The notes: generated from the letters alone by a model not told the origin. A stretch of 64,000 nt of DNA from Acidobacteriota bacterium (GCA_021818105.1 JAKAFB010000008.1:1-64000); one strand, 5' to 3'; shown: positions 55,501-64,000, counted from the stretch's first letter. A program made the numbers and translations.

Positions 55501-57444
55501 ATGGCAAACGTCCTCAATCCTGAACCCGAGAGCATAACCCTGAACACCGAACTCGAAACGCCCACCCTCGAACCTGCGACGGAGCAAAACCAGCCGTCGT
55601 CCGAATCCACGTCCAACCCCGAAACCGCTGCTGTCGCTTCGCCCGCGCTGGACGCCGATGCCCCCACCCAACCCGCAGTTGAGCCGCCAGTGGCCGCCGC
55701 GCCCGCCGAGTCCGCCCAGGAAGCCGAGGCACTGCACGAGCAGGGTTTTGACTCAGCTGAGGATTTTTCCGCCGCTCTTGAGGCCTTCGAGCGCGAGCAG
55801 GCTGCCGAGGCGGCCGCCGTCGAAGCCTACGGCGACAAGATTGTCTCCGGCACGGTGATTAAGCAGACTGAGAAGTACCTCGTCGTCGATGTGGGCCTCA
55901 AATCCGAGGGCCTTGTGCCGCTCGAGCAGGTCGTAGACCACACCGGTGCCGTCAAGTTCCAGCCCGGCGAGCCCATTGACGTGGTCATTGAGCGCGAGGA
56001 GCCCGAAGGCGGCTACCTCGTCAGCTATGAGAAAGCGCAGCGTCTGCGCGTGTGGGATGTGATAGAGAAGGCTGCGGCCGAAAAGACTACAGTCACCGGC
56101 ACCGTGGTCAGCCGCGTCAAGGGCGGCCTCACCGTGGATATCGGCATGAAGGCGTTCCTGCCCGGCTCTCAGCTTGAGATTCGCCCCGTGCGCAACCTCG
56201 ATGGCTATCTCGGTCAGCAAATTGAGGTTCGCGTAATCAAGCTCAACAAGAAACGTGGCAACGTCGTCGTCAGTCGCAAGGAGATCCTCGAGGAAGAGCT
56301 GAACTCCAAGCGTTCGCAGACCCTCGAGCACCTCGGCGAGGGCGCGGTGCTGACCGGCGTGGTCAAGAACCTCACCGACTACGGCGCCTTCGTTGACCTC
56401 GGCGGCATTGATGGCCTGCTCCACATCACAGACATGAGCTGGGGCCGCCTCACCCACCCGCGCGACCTGGTCAACGTCGGCGACGAGATCCAGGTCAAGG
56501 TGCTCAAGTTTGACAAGGACAAGCAGCGCGTTTCGCTGGGCTTCAAGCAGCTCACGCCTGACCCGTGGCTCGACGCCTCTGAGCGCTATCCCGTCGGCGC
56601 GCATGTCCATGGCCGCGTGCTTTCTGTTACGGATTACGGCGCGTTCGTCGAGCTGGAGCAGGGTATTGAGGGCCTTGTGCACCTCTCGGAGATGACCTGG
56701 TCCAAGCGCCTCAAGCACCCCTCCAAGTTGGTCAAGCCCGGCGACGAAGTGGATACGGTCGTACTCAGCGTCAATCCCTCTGACCGCCGCATCTCCCTCG
56801 GCATGAAGCAGCTGATGGAGAACCCGTGGGAGAACCTCACAGAGCGCTACCCGGCAGGCACGGTCGTTGAGGGCCGCGTGCGCAACCTCACGGACTTCGG
56901 TGCATTCATTGAGATTGAAGACGGCATTGACGGTCTGGTGCACGTCTCCAACCTCAGCTGGACCAAGCGCGTCAAGCATCCTTCTGAAGTGGTGAAGAAG
57001 GGCGAGAAGGTCAAGGCTGTTGTCCTTGGCGTCGAGCCCCAGAACCGCCGCCTCTCCCTTGGCATCAAGCAGCTCCAGCCTGACGTCTGGGAGAGCTTCT
57101 TCGCCGCGCATCGCGTCGGTGATGTGGTTCACGGCAAGGTGCTTCGCACCGCGCAGTTCGGCGCTTTCGTTGAAATCGCCGAAGGCGTCGAGGGTCTCTG
57201 CCACGTTTCTGAGGCTGTGGGTGATGATGGCGCGCCCATCAAGCTCGAGCAGGGCCAGGAGCACGAATTCAAGATCATCAAGATTAACGTGGAAGAGAAG
57301 AAGGTGGGCCTCAGCCTGCGCTCGATTGGCCATGAGGCCAGCCGCGCTCAGGTCGAGCACTACAAGGAAAGCGCGCACAAGCAGCCTGTCTCCAGCTCCA
57401 CCACCACCCTTGGCGATCTCATCAACTGGAAGAGCGAGCGCTAA
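55501..57444 (+). CDS. rpsA: 30S ribosomal protein S1
   Basis: This 647-residue mRNA-binding protein has six S1 (OB-fold) domains starting near residues 112, 195, 280, 365, 450 and 540. Domains 3-5 have the best signatures (LTDYGAFVDLGGIDGLLHITDMSW, TDYGAFVELEQGIEGLVHLSEMTW, LTDFGAFIEIEDGIDGLVHVSNLSW). The first ~105 residues are acidic, Pro/Glu/Thr-rich and low complexity, longer than the E. coli N-terminus. ATG 55501 was chosen because MANVLNPEPES follows GGAG at 9 bases; an upstream in-frame codon adds 19 residues without a site. Confidence 0.96.
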   Translation: MANVLNPEPESITLNTELETPTLEPATEQNQPSSESTSNPETAAVASPALDADAPTQPAVEPPVAAAPAESAQEAEALHEQGFDSAEDFSAALEAFEREQAAEAAAVEAYGDKIVSGTVIKQTEKYLVVDVGLKSEGLVPLEQVVDHTGAVKFQPGEPIDVVIEREEPEGGYLVSYEKAQRLRVWDVIEKAAAEKTTVTGTVVSRVKGGLTVDIGMKAFLPGSQLEIRPVRNLDGYLGQQIEVRVIKLNKKRGNVVVSRKEILEEELNSKRSQTLEHLGEGAVLTGVVKNLTDYGAFVDLGGIDGLLHITDMSWGRLTHPRDLVNVGDEIQVKVLKFDKDKQRVSLGFKQLTPDPWLDASERYPVGAHVHGRVLSVTDYGAFVELEQGIEGLVHLSEMTWSKRLKHPSKLVKPGDEVDTVVLSVNPSDRRISLGMKQLMENPWENLTERYPAGTVVEGRVRNLTDFGAFIEIEDGIDGLVHVSNLSWTKRVKHPSEVVKKGEKVKAVVLGVEPQNRRLSLGIKQLQPDVWESFFAAHRVGDVVHGKVLRTAQFGAFVEIAEGVEGLCHVSEAVGDDGAPIKLEQGQEHEFKIIKINVEEKKVGLSLRSIGHEASRAQVEHYKESAHKQPVSSSTTTLGDLINWKSER

Positions 57445-57469
57445 ACCGCTCCGCTCCACGCAACACATC

Positions 57470-57505
57470 AACGGCCACCCGCAAGGGTGGCCGTTCTGCT
57501 TTCCC
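57470..57505 (+). terminator. Intrinsic terminator after rpsA
   Basis: AACGGCCACCC (57470-57480) pairs with GGGTGGCCGTT (57485-57495) around GCAA, followed by CTGCTTTCC. It lies 25 bases after the rpsA stop, before the convergent MFS gene. Confidence 0.85.
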
Positions 57506-57549
57506 CGCTATGCAAATTCCGGCTGACCGGCTGCCAAATATCCCTCCGC

Positions 57550-58767
57550 TCAGATCACCTCAGGCTCATGCCTCGCCGCCAGCACAACCACAATCCCCAG
57601 CGAAGCCAGCACGCACAGCAGCGCGAACAGAAACGCGCTCGCGTAGCCAAACTCCCCAATCACCGCGCCTGCCGTCGGGCCCACCAGGAAGAACGACACA
57701 TCCGAGAAGCCCGTGTAGACGCCCAGCGCCGTGCCCCGATTGAATTCCGGCACGCGCTTCACCGCCTCCACGCCCAGGGCAGGGAAGACCAGCGAAAAGC
57801 CAAACCCAGTCAGCCCCGCGCCTGCGAACGCAGTCCGCGGCGAGTGCGCCAGCCACATCATCGCTACGCCCATGCTCTCCACTGCCAGGCACGTCATGCT
57901 CACTGGAAACCCTCCAAAGCGGTTGATGGCCTGGATGAACAGCAGGCGCGCGGTGATGAATGCCACGCCAAACGACGTCAGGCACAGCGCCGCGCCATCC
58001 CAGTGGCGGCTCGCGTAGAAGAGCGTCACAAACGTGGCCAGCACGCTGTAGCCCACGCCTCCCAGCGCCAACCCCATGCCGTGCGGCGTCACGCGTCCCA
58101 GCACGTCGCGAAAAGGCAAGTGCTCGCCCGGCATCACCGCAATTGGTTTCTTGGCCGTGGCCACCATCAGGCTGATCCCGCACAGCACCAGCGTCAGTAC
58201 GCCAATTGAGGCCAATCCCCAATGCTGCTCCATCACCACGCCCAGTGGCGCGCCCAGCGCCAGCCCTCCATAGGTGCCTATGCCGTTATAGGAGATTACT
58301 TTTGCCGTGTGCTCCGGTCCTGCCGCCGTAATGCCCCACAGCGTCGCGCCTGTCGAGCCCAGGCTCTCGCCCACGCCTAGCGCCAGGCGGCTTGCCATCA
58401 GCGCCGCCAGGCTCAGCCATATTGGACTGCGATGCAGCAGAGCCGCAAACAAGAGCAGCGCGCCGCTTGCCAGGCACGCGCTCATCCCCCACTGCACTGA
58501 CACTTTTGCTCCCGCATTGTCGCTGATGCGCCCTGCCCACGGCCTGCTCAAAAAAGTCGCAATGTACTGGATGCTGATGACCGATCCTGCCAACGCTGCG
58601 CTGTATCCCATGCGCAGGTGCACATACGCCGGCAGAATCGCCAGCGGCAGACCGATAGAGAGATAGCAGATCAGCGTGAAGTACGTGTAGCTGAGAATCT
58701 GTCCCGCCCTGCCCCGTGAGGTATCGGTTGCGCGACCGGCAAAGCGCTCAGGTGGAGAGGTATCCAT
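57550..58767 (-). CDS. MFS transporter
   Basis: This 405-residue major facilitator protein has twelve predicted spans. The loop 2-3 motif reads SRPWAGRISDNAGAK (the usual G-x-x-x-D-[RK] block), and an RLALGVGESLGSTGATLW segment in TM5 resembles the exporter motif. It is closest in feel to YfcJ/YhhS-type arabinose-efflux-like proteins; substrate is unknown. ATG 58767 was chosen: TATACT about 45 bases upstream on the minus strand could be its -10. A longer TTG-started frame to 58824 would include that element and adds non-family residues. Confidence 0.88.
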   Translation of the reverse strand: MDTSPPERFAGRATDTSRGRAGQILSYTYFTLICYLSIGLPLAILPAYVHLRMGYSAALAGSVISIQYIATFLSRPWAGRISDNAGAKVSVQWGMSACLASGALLLFAALLHRSPIWLSLAALMASRLALGVGESLGSTGATLWGITAAGPEHTAKVISYNGIGTYGGLALGAPLGVVMEQHWGLASIGVLTLVLCGISLMVATAKKPIAVMPGEHLPFRDVLGRVTPHGMGLALGGVGYSVLATFVTLFYASRHWDGAALCLTSFGVAFITARLLFIQAINRFGGFPVSMTCLAVESMGVAMMWLAHSPRTAFAGAGLTGFGFSLVFPALGVEAVKRVPEFNRGTALGVYTGFSDVSFFLVGPTAGAVIGEFGYASAFLFALLCVLASLGIVVVLAARHEPEVI

Positions 58768-58848
58768 GCGTGTACAGGTAAGCGGCCCTACTGGTATGAC
58801 CACTCCCAGTATACCGAAGCCCAAGCTGCCTCATGCCTGGCCTTGGGA

Positions 58849-59916
58849 TTAGCTGATTGCCGGCAATGCCTCGCCCCGCATCCTCTTCCGCCAGATAAGA
58901 ATCAGGGACTCCCCTGCGCTGAAGATCACCGGCCCTAGGATTAGCCCGCTCACTCCAAAAAAGAACACGCCCCCCAGCATGGCCAGAAATATCGGCGCTG
59001 TATGCAGTCGCAGTTGCGTCCCCACCAAAATTGGATACAGCACATTGTCCAGTGTGCTGATCACCAGCGATCCCGCCGCCAGCAGAATGATGGCCTGTAT
59101 CCAGTGGTGAATCAGCAGCAGATAAATCACTACAGGCATCCAGATGACGAACGCGCCCACCGCAGGTATCAGCGCAAACAGCATTGTGGCCACGCCTAGC
59201 AGTGTTGCCGGGCCCACGCCCAGCGCCCAATAGGCAATCCCGGCGAGCAGGCCCTGGATGGCCGAAACTGCAAATCGTCCCAGCACCAGCGCGTGAATGG
59301 CCGCACGAATCCTCCGCAGCAGATAGTCGGTCTCGTCACCCTCCAGCGGTAGAAAGGCGCGCACAAACCCCACCGCCTGCGCCGTGTCCCTGTAGAGGAA
59401 GAACAAGATGAACAGCGTCACAATCGCCTGTGTGAATACCTTGATCGATTTTCCCAGAAAACCTGCCACCTGCATCGCCGCCGCGCTTGCCCCCTTTTCA
59501 AAGGCCTGGCTCACATTCATGTTGTCCATCAGGTTCTGCAGCAGGCCGGCAACGCGCGGATGCGATGCAATAAAACTCCTCAGACCATCCTCCGTCGCCG
59601 TGGTTTGGAACTCACGCACCACCTGCAGAACATGTCCGCCCGCGCTCAGCAAGATCAGGATGGACGGCACCACAATCGCCAGAGCCACCAGCACTGTTGT
59701 CACCGCGGCTGCGAAGGAAGGGTTCTTCAGCCGCCCCAGAATCCACCGGTAGGGCCGCTGCGTCACAATCGCCAGCACTGTCGCCCACGTAATCCCCGGC
59801 AAAAATGGCCGCACCAGCAGCAGGCACAGCACCACCACGCACACTGAAATCAGGAACAGTGTCACGCCGCTCCAGTCAAATCTGGCTTGCGCAGATGGCA
59901 GGCTCTCCGATCCCAT
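58849..59916 (-). CDS. AI-2E family (PerM/YdiK-like) membrane protein
   Basis: This 355-residue protein has about eight spans. Its FAVSAIQGLLAGIAYWALGVG, LLGVATMLFALIPAVGAFVIW and LDNVLYPILVG segments are the AI-2E/PerM family hallmarks. Members export AI-2 or act as Na/H antiporters or permeases; substrate cannot be predicted. ATG 59916 has GGAG at 6-7 bases (AAGGAGCAAGG); the open frame extends further upstream without support. It is upstream of the MFS gene on the same strand, 81 bases away, so cotranscription is possible. Confidence 0.9.
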   Translation of the reverse strand: MGSESLPSAQARFDWSGVTLFLISVCVVVLCLLLVRPFLPGITWATVLAIVTQRPYRWILGRLKNPSFAAAVTTVLVALAIVVPSILILLSAGGHVLQVVREFQTTATEDGLRSFIASHPRVAGLLQNLMDNMNVSQAFEKGASAAAMQVAGFLGKSIKVFTQAIVTLFILFFLYRDTAQAVGFVRAFLPLEGDETDYLLRRIRAAIHALVLGRFAVSAIQGLLAGIAYWALGVGPATLLGVATMLFALIPAVGAFVIWMPVVIYLLLIHHWIQAIILLAAGSLVISTLDNVLYPILVGTQLRLHTAPIFLAMLGGVFFFGVSGLILGPVIFSAGESLILIWRKRMRGEALPAIS

Positions 59917-60066
59917 CCTTGCTCCTTCCCGCACGTTCTCGCAGCATCTATCGTGGTTCGTAGCGCATACACAGTCTAGCCCGGTCTGTGTTCCTGCGCA
60001 TGCCGTCCCGCTCATTCTTGTTTCTCCCTTCGCCCCGCTTTACCCTTGAAACAGCCTCAACGGAGC

Positions 60067-61506
60067 ATGCCCTTGTTCTTCCACGTCGAACATTTCGGTT
60101 GCCGCGCCGCCCGCGCCGATGGCGAAGCCGTCAACGACGCGCTCCGTGCCGCCGGCCTTGCCGAAGAAGGCCCCGCCGCTGCTGATGTGGTCATCGTCAA
60201 CACCTGCAGCGTCACCGCCGAGGCCGACCGCGCCGCCCGAGCCTTTATTCGCCGCGCCCACCGCCTCAACCCCTCCGCCCGCCTCCTCGTCACCGGCTGC
60301 TACGCCCAGCGCGCTCCCGAGGAACTAGCCGCGCTCCCCGGCGTTTCCGCCGTCGTCGGTAACAGCCACAAGGCCCTCGCGCCCGCCGTCGCGCTACAGC
60401 TGGCCTCCGGTACTGCGCAACCGGCACACACGCTCGACGTTACCCTTCAGTCGTTGCTGGCCACCGCCAGCACCGCTCATCAGCCCCTCATCCTGGCTGA
60501 CGACCGCTTCGCCCACTCTTTCCTTGAGGAAGCCCAACTTACCCCCGGCGCGCAAACCCGCCCAAATCTCAAAATTCAGGAGGGCTGTGGTAATCGCTGC
60601 TCCTTCTGCGTTATCCCGCAAACGCGCGGCTCCTCGCGCAGCCTCCCTCCCGAATCAGTCCTGCGCCGGGTGCGCGGCTTCGTGGCCGCAGGCGGCAACG
60701 AACTTGTCCTCTCCGGCATCAACCTCGGCCGCTGGGGCCGCGACCTCACGCCAGCAAGCGGCGAGCCGCAACCCACGCTCCCATGGCTCGTGCGCCAGAT
60801 CCTCGAGCAGACCAACCTTCCCCGCCTGCGCCTCAGTTCCATCGAGCCCATGGACTGGGACCCCGAGCTCATCGCCCTCATGGCAGACTTTGGTGGCGAC
60901 CGCCTTGCCCGCCACGCCCATCTCCCGCTCCAATCCGGGTCAGACGCCGTCCTCCGCCGCATGCACCGTCGCTACCGCCCCTGGCATTACGAGGCCAGGA
61001 TTCACTCGCTCCTCCGCGCCGCCGGCCCCGATCTCACCCTCGGTGCCGACGTCATGGCCGGCTTCCCCGGTGAAACCGACCGCGAGTTTGAGGAGACGCT
61101 GGAAATCATCCGTGCGCTGCCCTTCGGCTATCTCCATCTCTTCCCGTTCTCGCCCCGCCCAGGCACCCGCGCCTGGGTTCTCCACGCCGAGCAGCCCGTC
61201 CCGCCTGCCATTGTGGATGAGCGCATGACCGCTCTCCGCACACTCGCCACAGAAAAGTCCCGCGCCCATCGCGAGCAGTTCATTGGCCGTGCGCTCAGCG
61301 CCATCACCCTCCACACCCCACACGCCCTCGACGCCCAGGGCCGCACAGCAGCCCTCTCTGACAACTTCCTCCCCATCGAGCTCACAGGCCGCCTCGACGC
61401 CAATCGGCTCGTCACCGTCCATGTCACAGGCCTTGCGCCGGAGGGGACCCTCCTCGCCACCTCAGACGCGGCCATTCCCGTCTCACCCACTCCCGCCGCC
61501 CTCTGA
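60067..61506 (+). CDS. mtaB: tRNA t6A37 methylthiotransferase MtaB
   Basis: This 479-residue radical-SAM enzyme converts t6A37 to ms2t6A37 in ANN-decoding tRNAs. The N-terminal UPF0004 domain has Cys12, Cys47 (VNTCSVT) and Cys78 (VTGCYAQ) for the second iron-sulfur cluster. The radical-SAM CxxxCxxC is GCGNRCSFC (174-181). A TRAM-like domain ends the protein (residues about 405-470). The NTCSVTAEAD and GCYAQR blocks indicate MtaB rather than MiaB. The start is uncertain: ATG 60067 gives the expected N-terminus, though GGAG is only 1-2 bases away; TTG 60046 is possible. Confidence 0.92.
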   Translation: MPLFFHVEHFGCRAARADGEAVNDALRAAGLAEEGPAAADVVIVNTCSVTAEADRAARAFIRRAHRLNPSARLLVTGCYAQRAPEELAALPGVSAVVGNSHKALAPAVALQLASGTAQPAHTLDVTLQSLLATASTAHQPLILADDRFAHSFLEEAQLTPGAQTRPNLKIQEGCGNRCSFCVIPQTRGSSRSLPPESVLRRVRGFVAAGGNELVLSGINLGRWGRDLTPASGEPQPTLPWLVRQILEQTNLPRLRLSSIEPMDWDPELIALMADFGGDRLARHAHLPLQSGSDAVLRRMHRRYRPWHYEARIHSLLRAAGPDLTLGADVMAGFPGETDREFEETLEIIRALPFGYLHLFPFSPRPGTRAWVLHAEQPVPPAIVDERMTALRTLATEKSRAHREQFIGRALSAITLHTPHALDAQGRTAALSDNFLPIELTGRLDANRLVTVHVTGLAPEGTLLATSDAAIPVSPTPAAL

Positions 61507-61544
61507 ACCTTCTCTGCGCGGCCTCTCTCGTAAAACGCGTAAAA

Positions 61545-61553
61545 TGCTATACT
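61545..61553 (+). promoter_or_regulatory. Extended -10 promoter for infC
   Basis: TGCTATACT is an extended -10 element (TGn followed by TATACT) with a start near 61560 and a leader of about 70 bases. No good -35 is seen, which is normal for the extended type. Confidence 0.55.
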
Positions 61554-61619
61554 CAGGGTGCGACCGTGCGCCCGCATCCGTTCTGGCAACAAGCGACAAG
61601 GCGGGTAGCTCCGGCACTT

Positions 61620-61633
61620 GGAGGAGTCCCATC
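61620..61633 (+). promoter_or_regulatory. Ribosome site and AUC start of infC
   Basis: GGAGGAG at 61620-61626 is followed 4-6 bases later by ATC 61631-61633, in frame with infC. There is no in-frame ATG, GTG or TTG between this site and the first conserved IF3 residues. Confidence 0.75.
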
Positions 61634-62224
61634 GCATTCGATAAACGCTCGGCAAAGTCCTTTATTCGCATCAACGACCGCATTCGCGCCCGCGAAGTTC
61701 GCGTCATCGACGAGAATGGCGAACAGCTCGGCATTCTGCCTCCCTTTGAAGCTCTGAAGATCGCCCGTGAGCGCGGTCTTGACCTTGTCGAAGTATCTCC
61801 CAACGCCATCCCCCCCGTCTGCCGCATCCAGGATTACGGCCGCTTTCTCTATGAGAAGGACAAAAGTGAGCGTGCCGCCCGCAAGAAGCAAAAGGTCATC
61901 ACCGTCAAGGAAGTCAAGTTCTCCGTCACCGTTGACGAGCATGACTACCAGACCAAAAAGAATCAGGCCGTCCGCTTTCTGAATGATGGCGACAAGGTCA
62001 AGGCCAGTCTCCGCTTCCGTGGTCGCCAGATGGCACACCGCGAGCTCGGCTACAACATCATCAACCGCCTCATCCAGGACATCGGCGATGCCGGCACCGT
62101 CGAGTTCATGCCGCGAATGGAGGGCACCATCCTCCACGCTATCATCGCCCCATCCAAGAAGGACGCGCCCAAGCCCAAGCCTGCCGCGCCTCCTCAGGCA
62201 GCTCCTGTGCCTCAGGCCCAGTAA
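61631..62224 (+). CDS. infC: Translation initiation factor IF-3 (AUC start)
   Basis: This 197-residue factor prevents subunit joining and rejects wrong start codons. The N-domain reads FIRINDRIRAREVRVIDENGEQLG, then ALKIARERGLDLVEVSPNAIPPVCRIQDYGRFLYE and the Lys-rich linker. The C-domain contains IKFSVT-like KEVKFSVTVDEHDYQTK and RFRGRQMAHRELG. A Pro/Ala-rich tail of about 20 residues is added. The start is assigned to ATC 61631 (initiating with Met). A strong ribosome site precedes it, the frame upstream is not IF3-like, and infC genes are known for rare AUU/AUC starts that allow IF3 to repress itself. Confidence 0.92.
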   Translation: MAFDKRSAKSFIRINDRIRAREVRVIDENGEQLGILPPFEALKIARERGLDLVEVSPNAIPPVCRIQDYGRFLYEKDKSERAARKKQKVITVKEVKFSVTVDEHDYQTKKNQAVRFLNDGDKVKASLRFRGRQMAHRELGYNIINRLIQDIGDAGTVEFMPRMEGTILHAIIAPSKKDAPKPKPAAPPQAAPVPQAQ

Positions 62225-62248
62225 GCGCAGCAGTCCCGCATCAAGTGC

Positions 62249-62277
62249 AGGCCGCCCCTCAATGGGCGGCCTTTCTC
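62249..62277 (+). terminator. Intrinsic terminator after infC
   Basis: AGGCCGCCC (62249-62257) pairs with GGGCGGCCT (62264-62272), followed by TTCTC. It lies 25 bases after the infC stop, so the usual infC-rpmI-rplT operon is not continued here. Confidence 0.82.
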
Positions 62278-62310
62278 ATGTGCTCCCATTCCGCCGTGTA
62301 TGCTGGCCCC

Positions 62311-64000
62311 ATGCAGATTTCGTCTCGACTCCTGCCGCGCATCGCCTGCGCCGCCTTGGCCCTCCTGCCCCTGTTCGTCGCCGCCGCGCAAACCGCCCCC
62401 GCGCCGCAGCCGCATTTCCCCACCACTGACGACCTTCGCCACATTAAGGTCATCTCCGCGCCGCTCCTTTCGCCCAGTGGGCAACAGGCCCTCTTCACGG
62501 TTACTGACCCCACCGCCGACGGTGGCAAGTCTCACCTCTGGCTCGTGCCCGTCTCCGGTTCTGAATCGGCCCGCCAGCTCACCTTTTCCCCGCCAGATGA
62601 CAAGCGCGGTGAACACAGCGCCCAGTGGTCGCCCGATGGCTCCGCAATCTTCTTTCTCGCTAAGCGCAGCCAGCACACCCAGCTCTTCCGCCTCGATCTC
62701 CGCGGCGGCGAGGCCGCTCCCTACGACCTCAAAATCCTCCCGCCCATTGACGAATCCAGAGACAAGAACGCCATCCCACCGCCCTCCGCCGACAGCAAAA
62801 CCGAAAAGCCCCAGCCCGTCGAGTCTCTGCCCATCGACGTCTCCGGCTTCACCGTCTCCTCTAGCGGCAAATGGCTCGCCCTCTGGGCCCGTGACCCCCA
62901 AACTCTTGGCGAAAAGAAGCAGAAAGACGCCAAGGCCGACGCCACTTGGGTCGATCACGAGCAGCACCTCACGCGCCTGTACCTCGCCGCCCTCAAGCCC
63001 GACGGATCTCTCAGCGGCTCGCTCCAGCCCGTCACCGTCACGCCCAACGTCCAACACGCCGTCTGGTCGCCTGCCTCCGACCATCTCCTCGTCTTCACTG
63101 AGGCGCCCAACAACGCCTCTGACCTCGGCCCCGCCGGCGCCGCCTGGCTCGTGGACGCCGCCGCCCCTGGCGATCCCGCCAAACTCGATGCCATCCCCGC
63201 CACCGTCCGCGGCGGTGTCTTCACCCCCGACGGCAGCCGCATCATCTTTGCCGCGCAAACGCCCGACGACGCACCACCCGGCTACGACGAGCTCTTTGCC
63301 CTCTCTGCCAGCGGCTCCGGCTCACCCGTGCGCCTCGCTCCCCACTTCAACGGCCAGCTCAGCGCCGCAGTGACTTTCACCCCTGACGGCACCCTCATCG
63401 CCCCTGCTGCCATCGGCACGCGCGTCACCGCCGTCCGCATCGTGTTTGAGGGCCACGCCGCGCCCGCGCCCATCCACTTCAATGCCACAGCCGTCACCGC
63501 CCTCACCACCAACCGCAACCGCTCCGGCTGGCTCTGGCTCGACGAGAGCGGCGGCCGGCCCGTGAAGCTCTGCTATGCTCAGCATCTCGGCCAGCCCTGC
63601 ACCGCCTTGCCCACGCCCGCGCTCACCCCCGCCAACATCCGCCACCTCGCCCCGCAGCTCGTCCGCTGGCAAAGCGACCACCTCACCATCGAAGGTCTGC
63701 TCTACCTGCCTCCCCAGGCCGCCTCCGCCAAAGTCCCCCTCGTTGTCGATGTCCACGGCGGTCCATTCGGCGCTTTTGAAGACCGCAATGACCCCTTCGT
63801 CGCCTTCCTCGTCGGCCACGGCTGGGCCGTCCTCCGTCCCAACCCCCGCGGCTCCTCCAACTACGGCGTCTCCTTCGCCGCGGCCAACAAGAACGACCTC
63901 GGCGGTGGCGACTACCGTGACATCATGGCCGGCGTAGACTACGCCCTCGCCCACTTCCCCCTCGACCCCGACCGCATGGCCCTCATGGGCTATAGCTACG
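62311..64000 (+). CDS. Secreted S9 prolyl oligopeptidase-type peptidase, 3'-truncated by the window
   Basis: The first 563 codons are visible. A signal peptide (about 1-27, ending AAAQTAPAP) precedes a beta-propeller-like region with repeated TolB/WD-like blocks (SPSGQQALFTVTD, AQWSPDGSAIFFLAKRS, VFTPDGSRIIFAAQ). The alpha/beta hydrolase domain begins near residue 470 (PLVVDVHGGPFGAFEDRND, LRPNPRGSSNYG). The window ends inside the nucleophile elbow GYSYG, where Ser562 is the predicted catalytic serine; Asp and His lie outside. It should cleave oligopeptides outside the cytoplasm. No strong ribosome site was seen, but ATG 62311 fits the signal peptide. Confidence 0.9.
   Translation, partial: MQISSRLLPRIACAALALLPLFVAAAQTAPAPQPHFPTTDDLRHIKVISAPLLSPSGQQALFTVTDPTADGGKSHLWLVPVSGSESARQLTFSPPDDKRGEHSAQWSPDGSAIFFLAKRSQHTQLFRLDLRGGEAAPYDLKILPPIDESRDKNAIPPPSADSKTEKPQPVESLPIDVSGFTVSSSGKWLALWARDPQTLGEKKQKDAKADATWVDHEQHLTRLYLAALKPDGSLSGSLQPVTVTPNVQHAVWSPASDHLLVFTEAPNNASDLGPAGAAWLVDAAAPGDPAKLDAIPATVRGGVFTPDGSRIIFAAQTPDDAPPGYDELFALSASGSGSPVRLAPHFNGQLSAAVTFTPDGTLIAPAAIGTRVTAVRIVFEGHAAPAPIHFNATAVTALTTNRNRSGWLWLDESGGRPVKLCYAQHLGQPCTALPTPALTPANIRHLAPQLVRWQSDHLTIEGLLYLPPQAASAKVPLVVDVHGGPFGAFEDRNDPFVAFLVGHGWAVLRPNPRGSSNYGVSFAAANKNDLGGGDYRDIMAGVDYALAHFPLDPDRMALMGYSY

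Noticed and set aside
55753..57471. 572-codon minus-strand frame in rpsA
   Set aside because: Antisense to six conserved S1 domains; no independent signal.
61283..61630. In-frame upstream extension of infC into mtaB
   Set aside because: It overlaps the mtaB 3' end, is Ser/Pro-rich frame-shadow text, and a strong ribosome site sits at 61620.

Overview
This window is a GC-rich bacterial chromosome segment that reads as an acidobacterium of the Terriglobia/Acidobacteriaceae type. The case rests on the secreted VWFA protein of the 'VWFA-related Acidobacterial' kind, the many secreted metallo- and serine peptidases, the TPR-tailed glycosyltransferase and the general protein character. No database search was possible, so genus is not claimed. 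I see no insertion sequence, prophage, CRISPR array, integrase or attachment site. The content is mostly core chromosome with small lineage-specific additions.

Bases 1-18.5 kb hold the translation/transcription superoperon: tuf (3' end), rpmG, tRNA-Trp, secE, nusG, rplK, then rplA, rplJ, rplL, rpoB and rpoC, ending in a terminator at 18495. The usual rplK-rplA junction is split by about 4.9 kb of opposite-strand DNA. That DNA encodes a 36-residue Lys/Pro-rich protein, a secreted M14-type carboxypeptidase and a VWFA protein. rplA therefore appears to have its own promoter (6778-6806). RpoB carries a cysteine-rich, probably zinc-binding insert near its N-terminus.

Bases 18.5-34.4 kb hold a membrane diguanylate cyclase, arginase, D-Ala-D-Ala ligase, a small membrane protein, FabD with a rhomboid-like protein lacking its catalytic residues, and an M28 peptidase. 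They also hold a LysW-like acidic zinc protein translationally coupled to a secreted beta-sandwich protein, GatB, a two-domain VOC protein, an M20 peptidase and an orphan OLD-like ATPase/TOPRIM protein.

Bases 34.5-52.7 kb hold mfd, a DUF885 hydrolase, galU, a thioredoxin-fold protein, ruvB, two multi-span membrane proteins (one a PMT-like glycosyltransferase with a TPR tail), gyrA with a coiled-coil insert in its C-terminal domain, a DUF5715/M15-like protein, a YIP1 protein, and the acpP-fabF pair.

Bases 53-64 kb hold rmuC, a HIT hydrolase, rpsA, an MFS transporter, an AI-2E-family protein, mtaB, infC (which appears to start at AUC) and the first 563 codons of an S9 prolyl oligopeptidase cut by the window edge. 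Functionally the window is dominated by ribosome/RNA polymerase supply, fatty-acid initiation and elongation (fabD, acpP, fabF), DNA repair (mfd, ruvB, rmuC, gyrA) and envelope or extracellular protein turnover. The best leads for undescribed biology are the LysW-like/secreted-protein couple, the pseudo-rhomboid next to fabD, the zinc-ribbon insert of RpoB and the inverted-repeat-flanked 36-residue protein.
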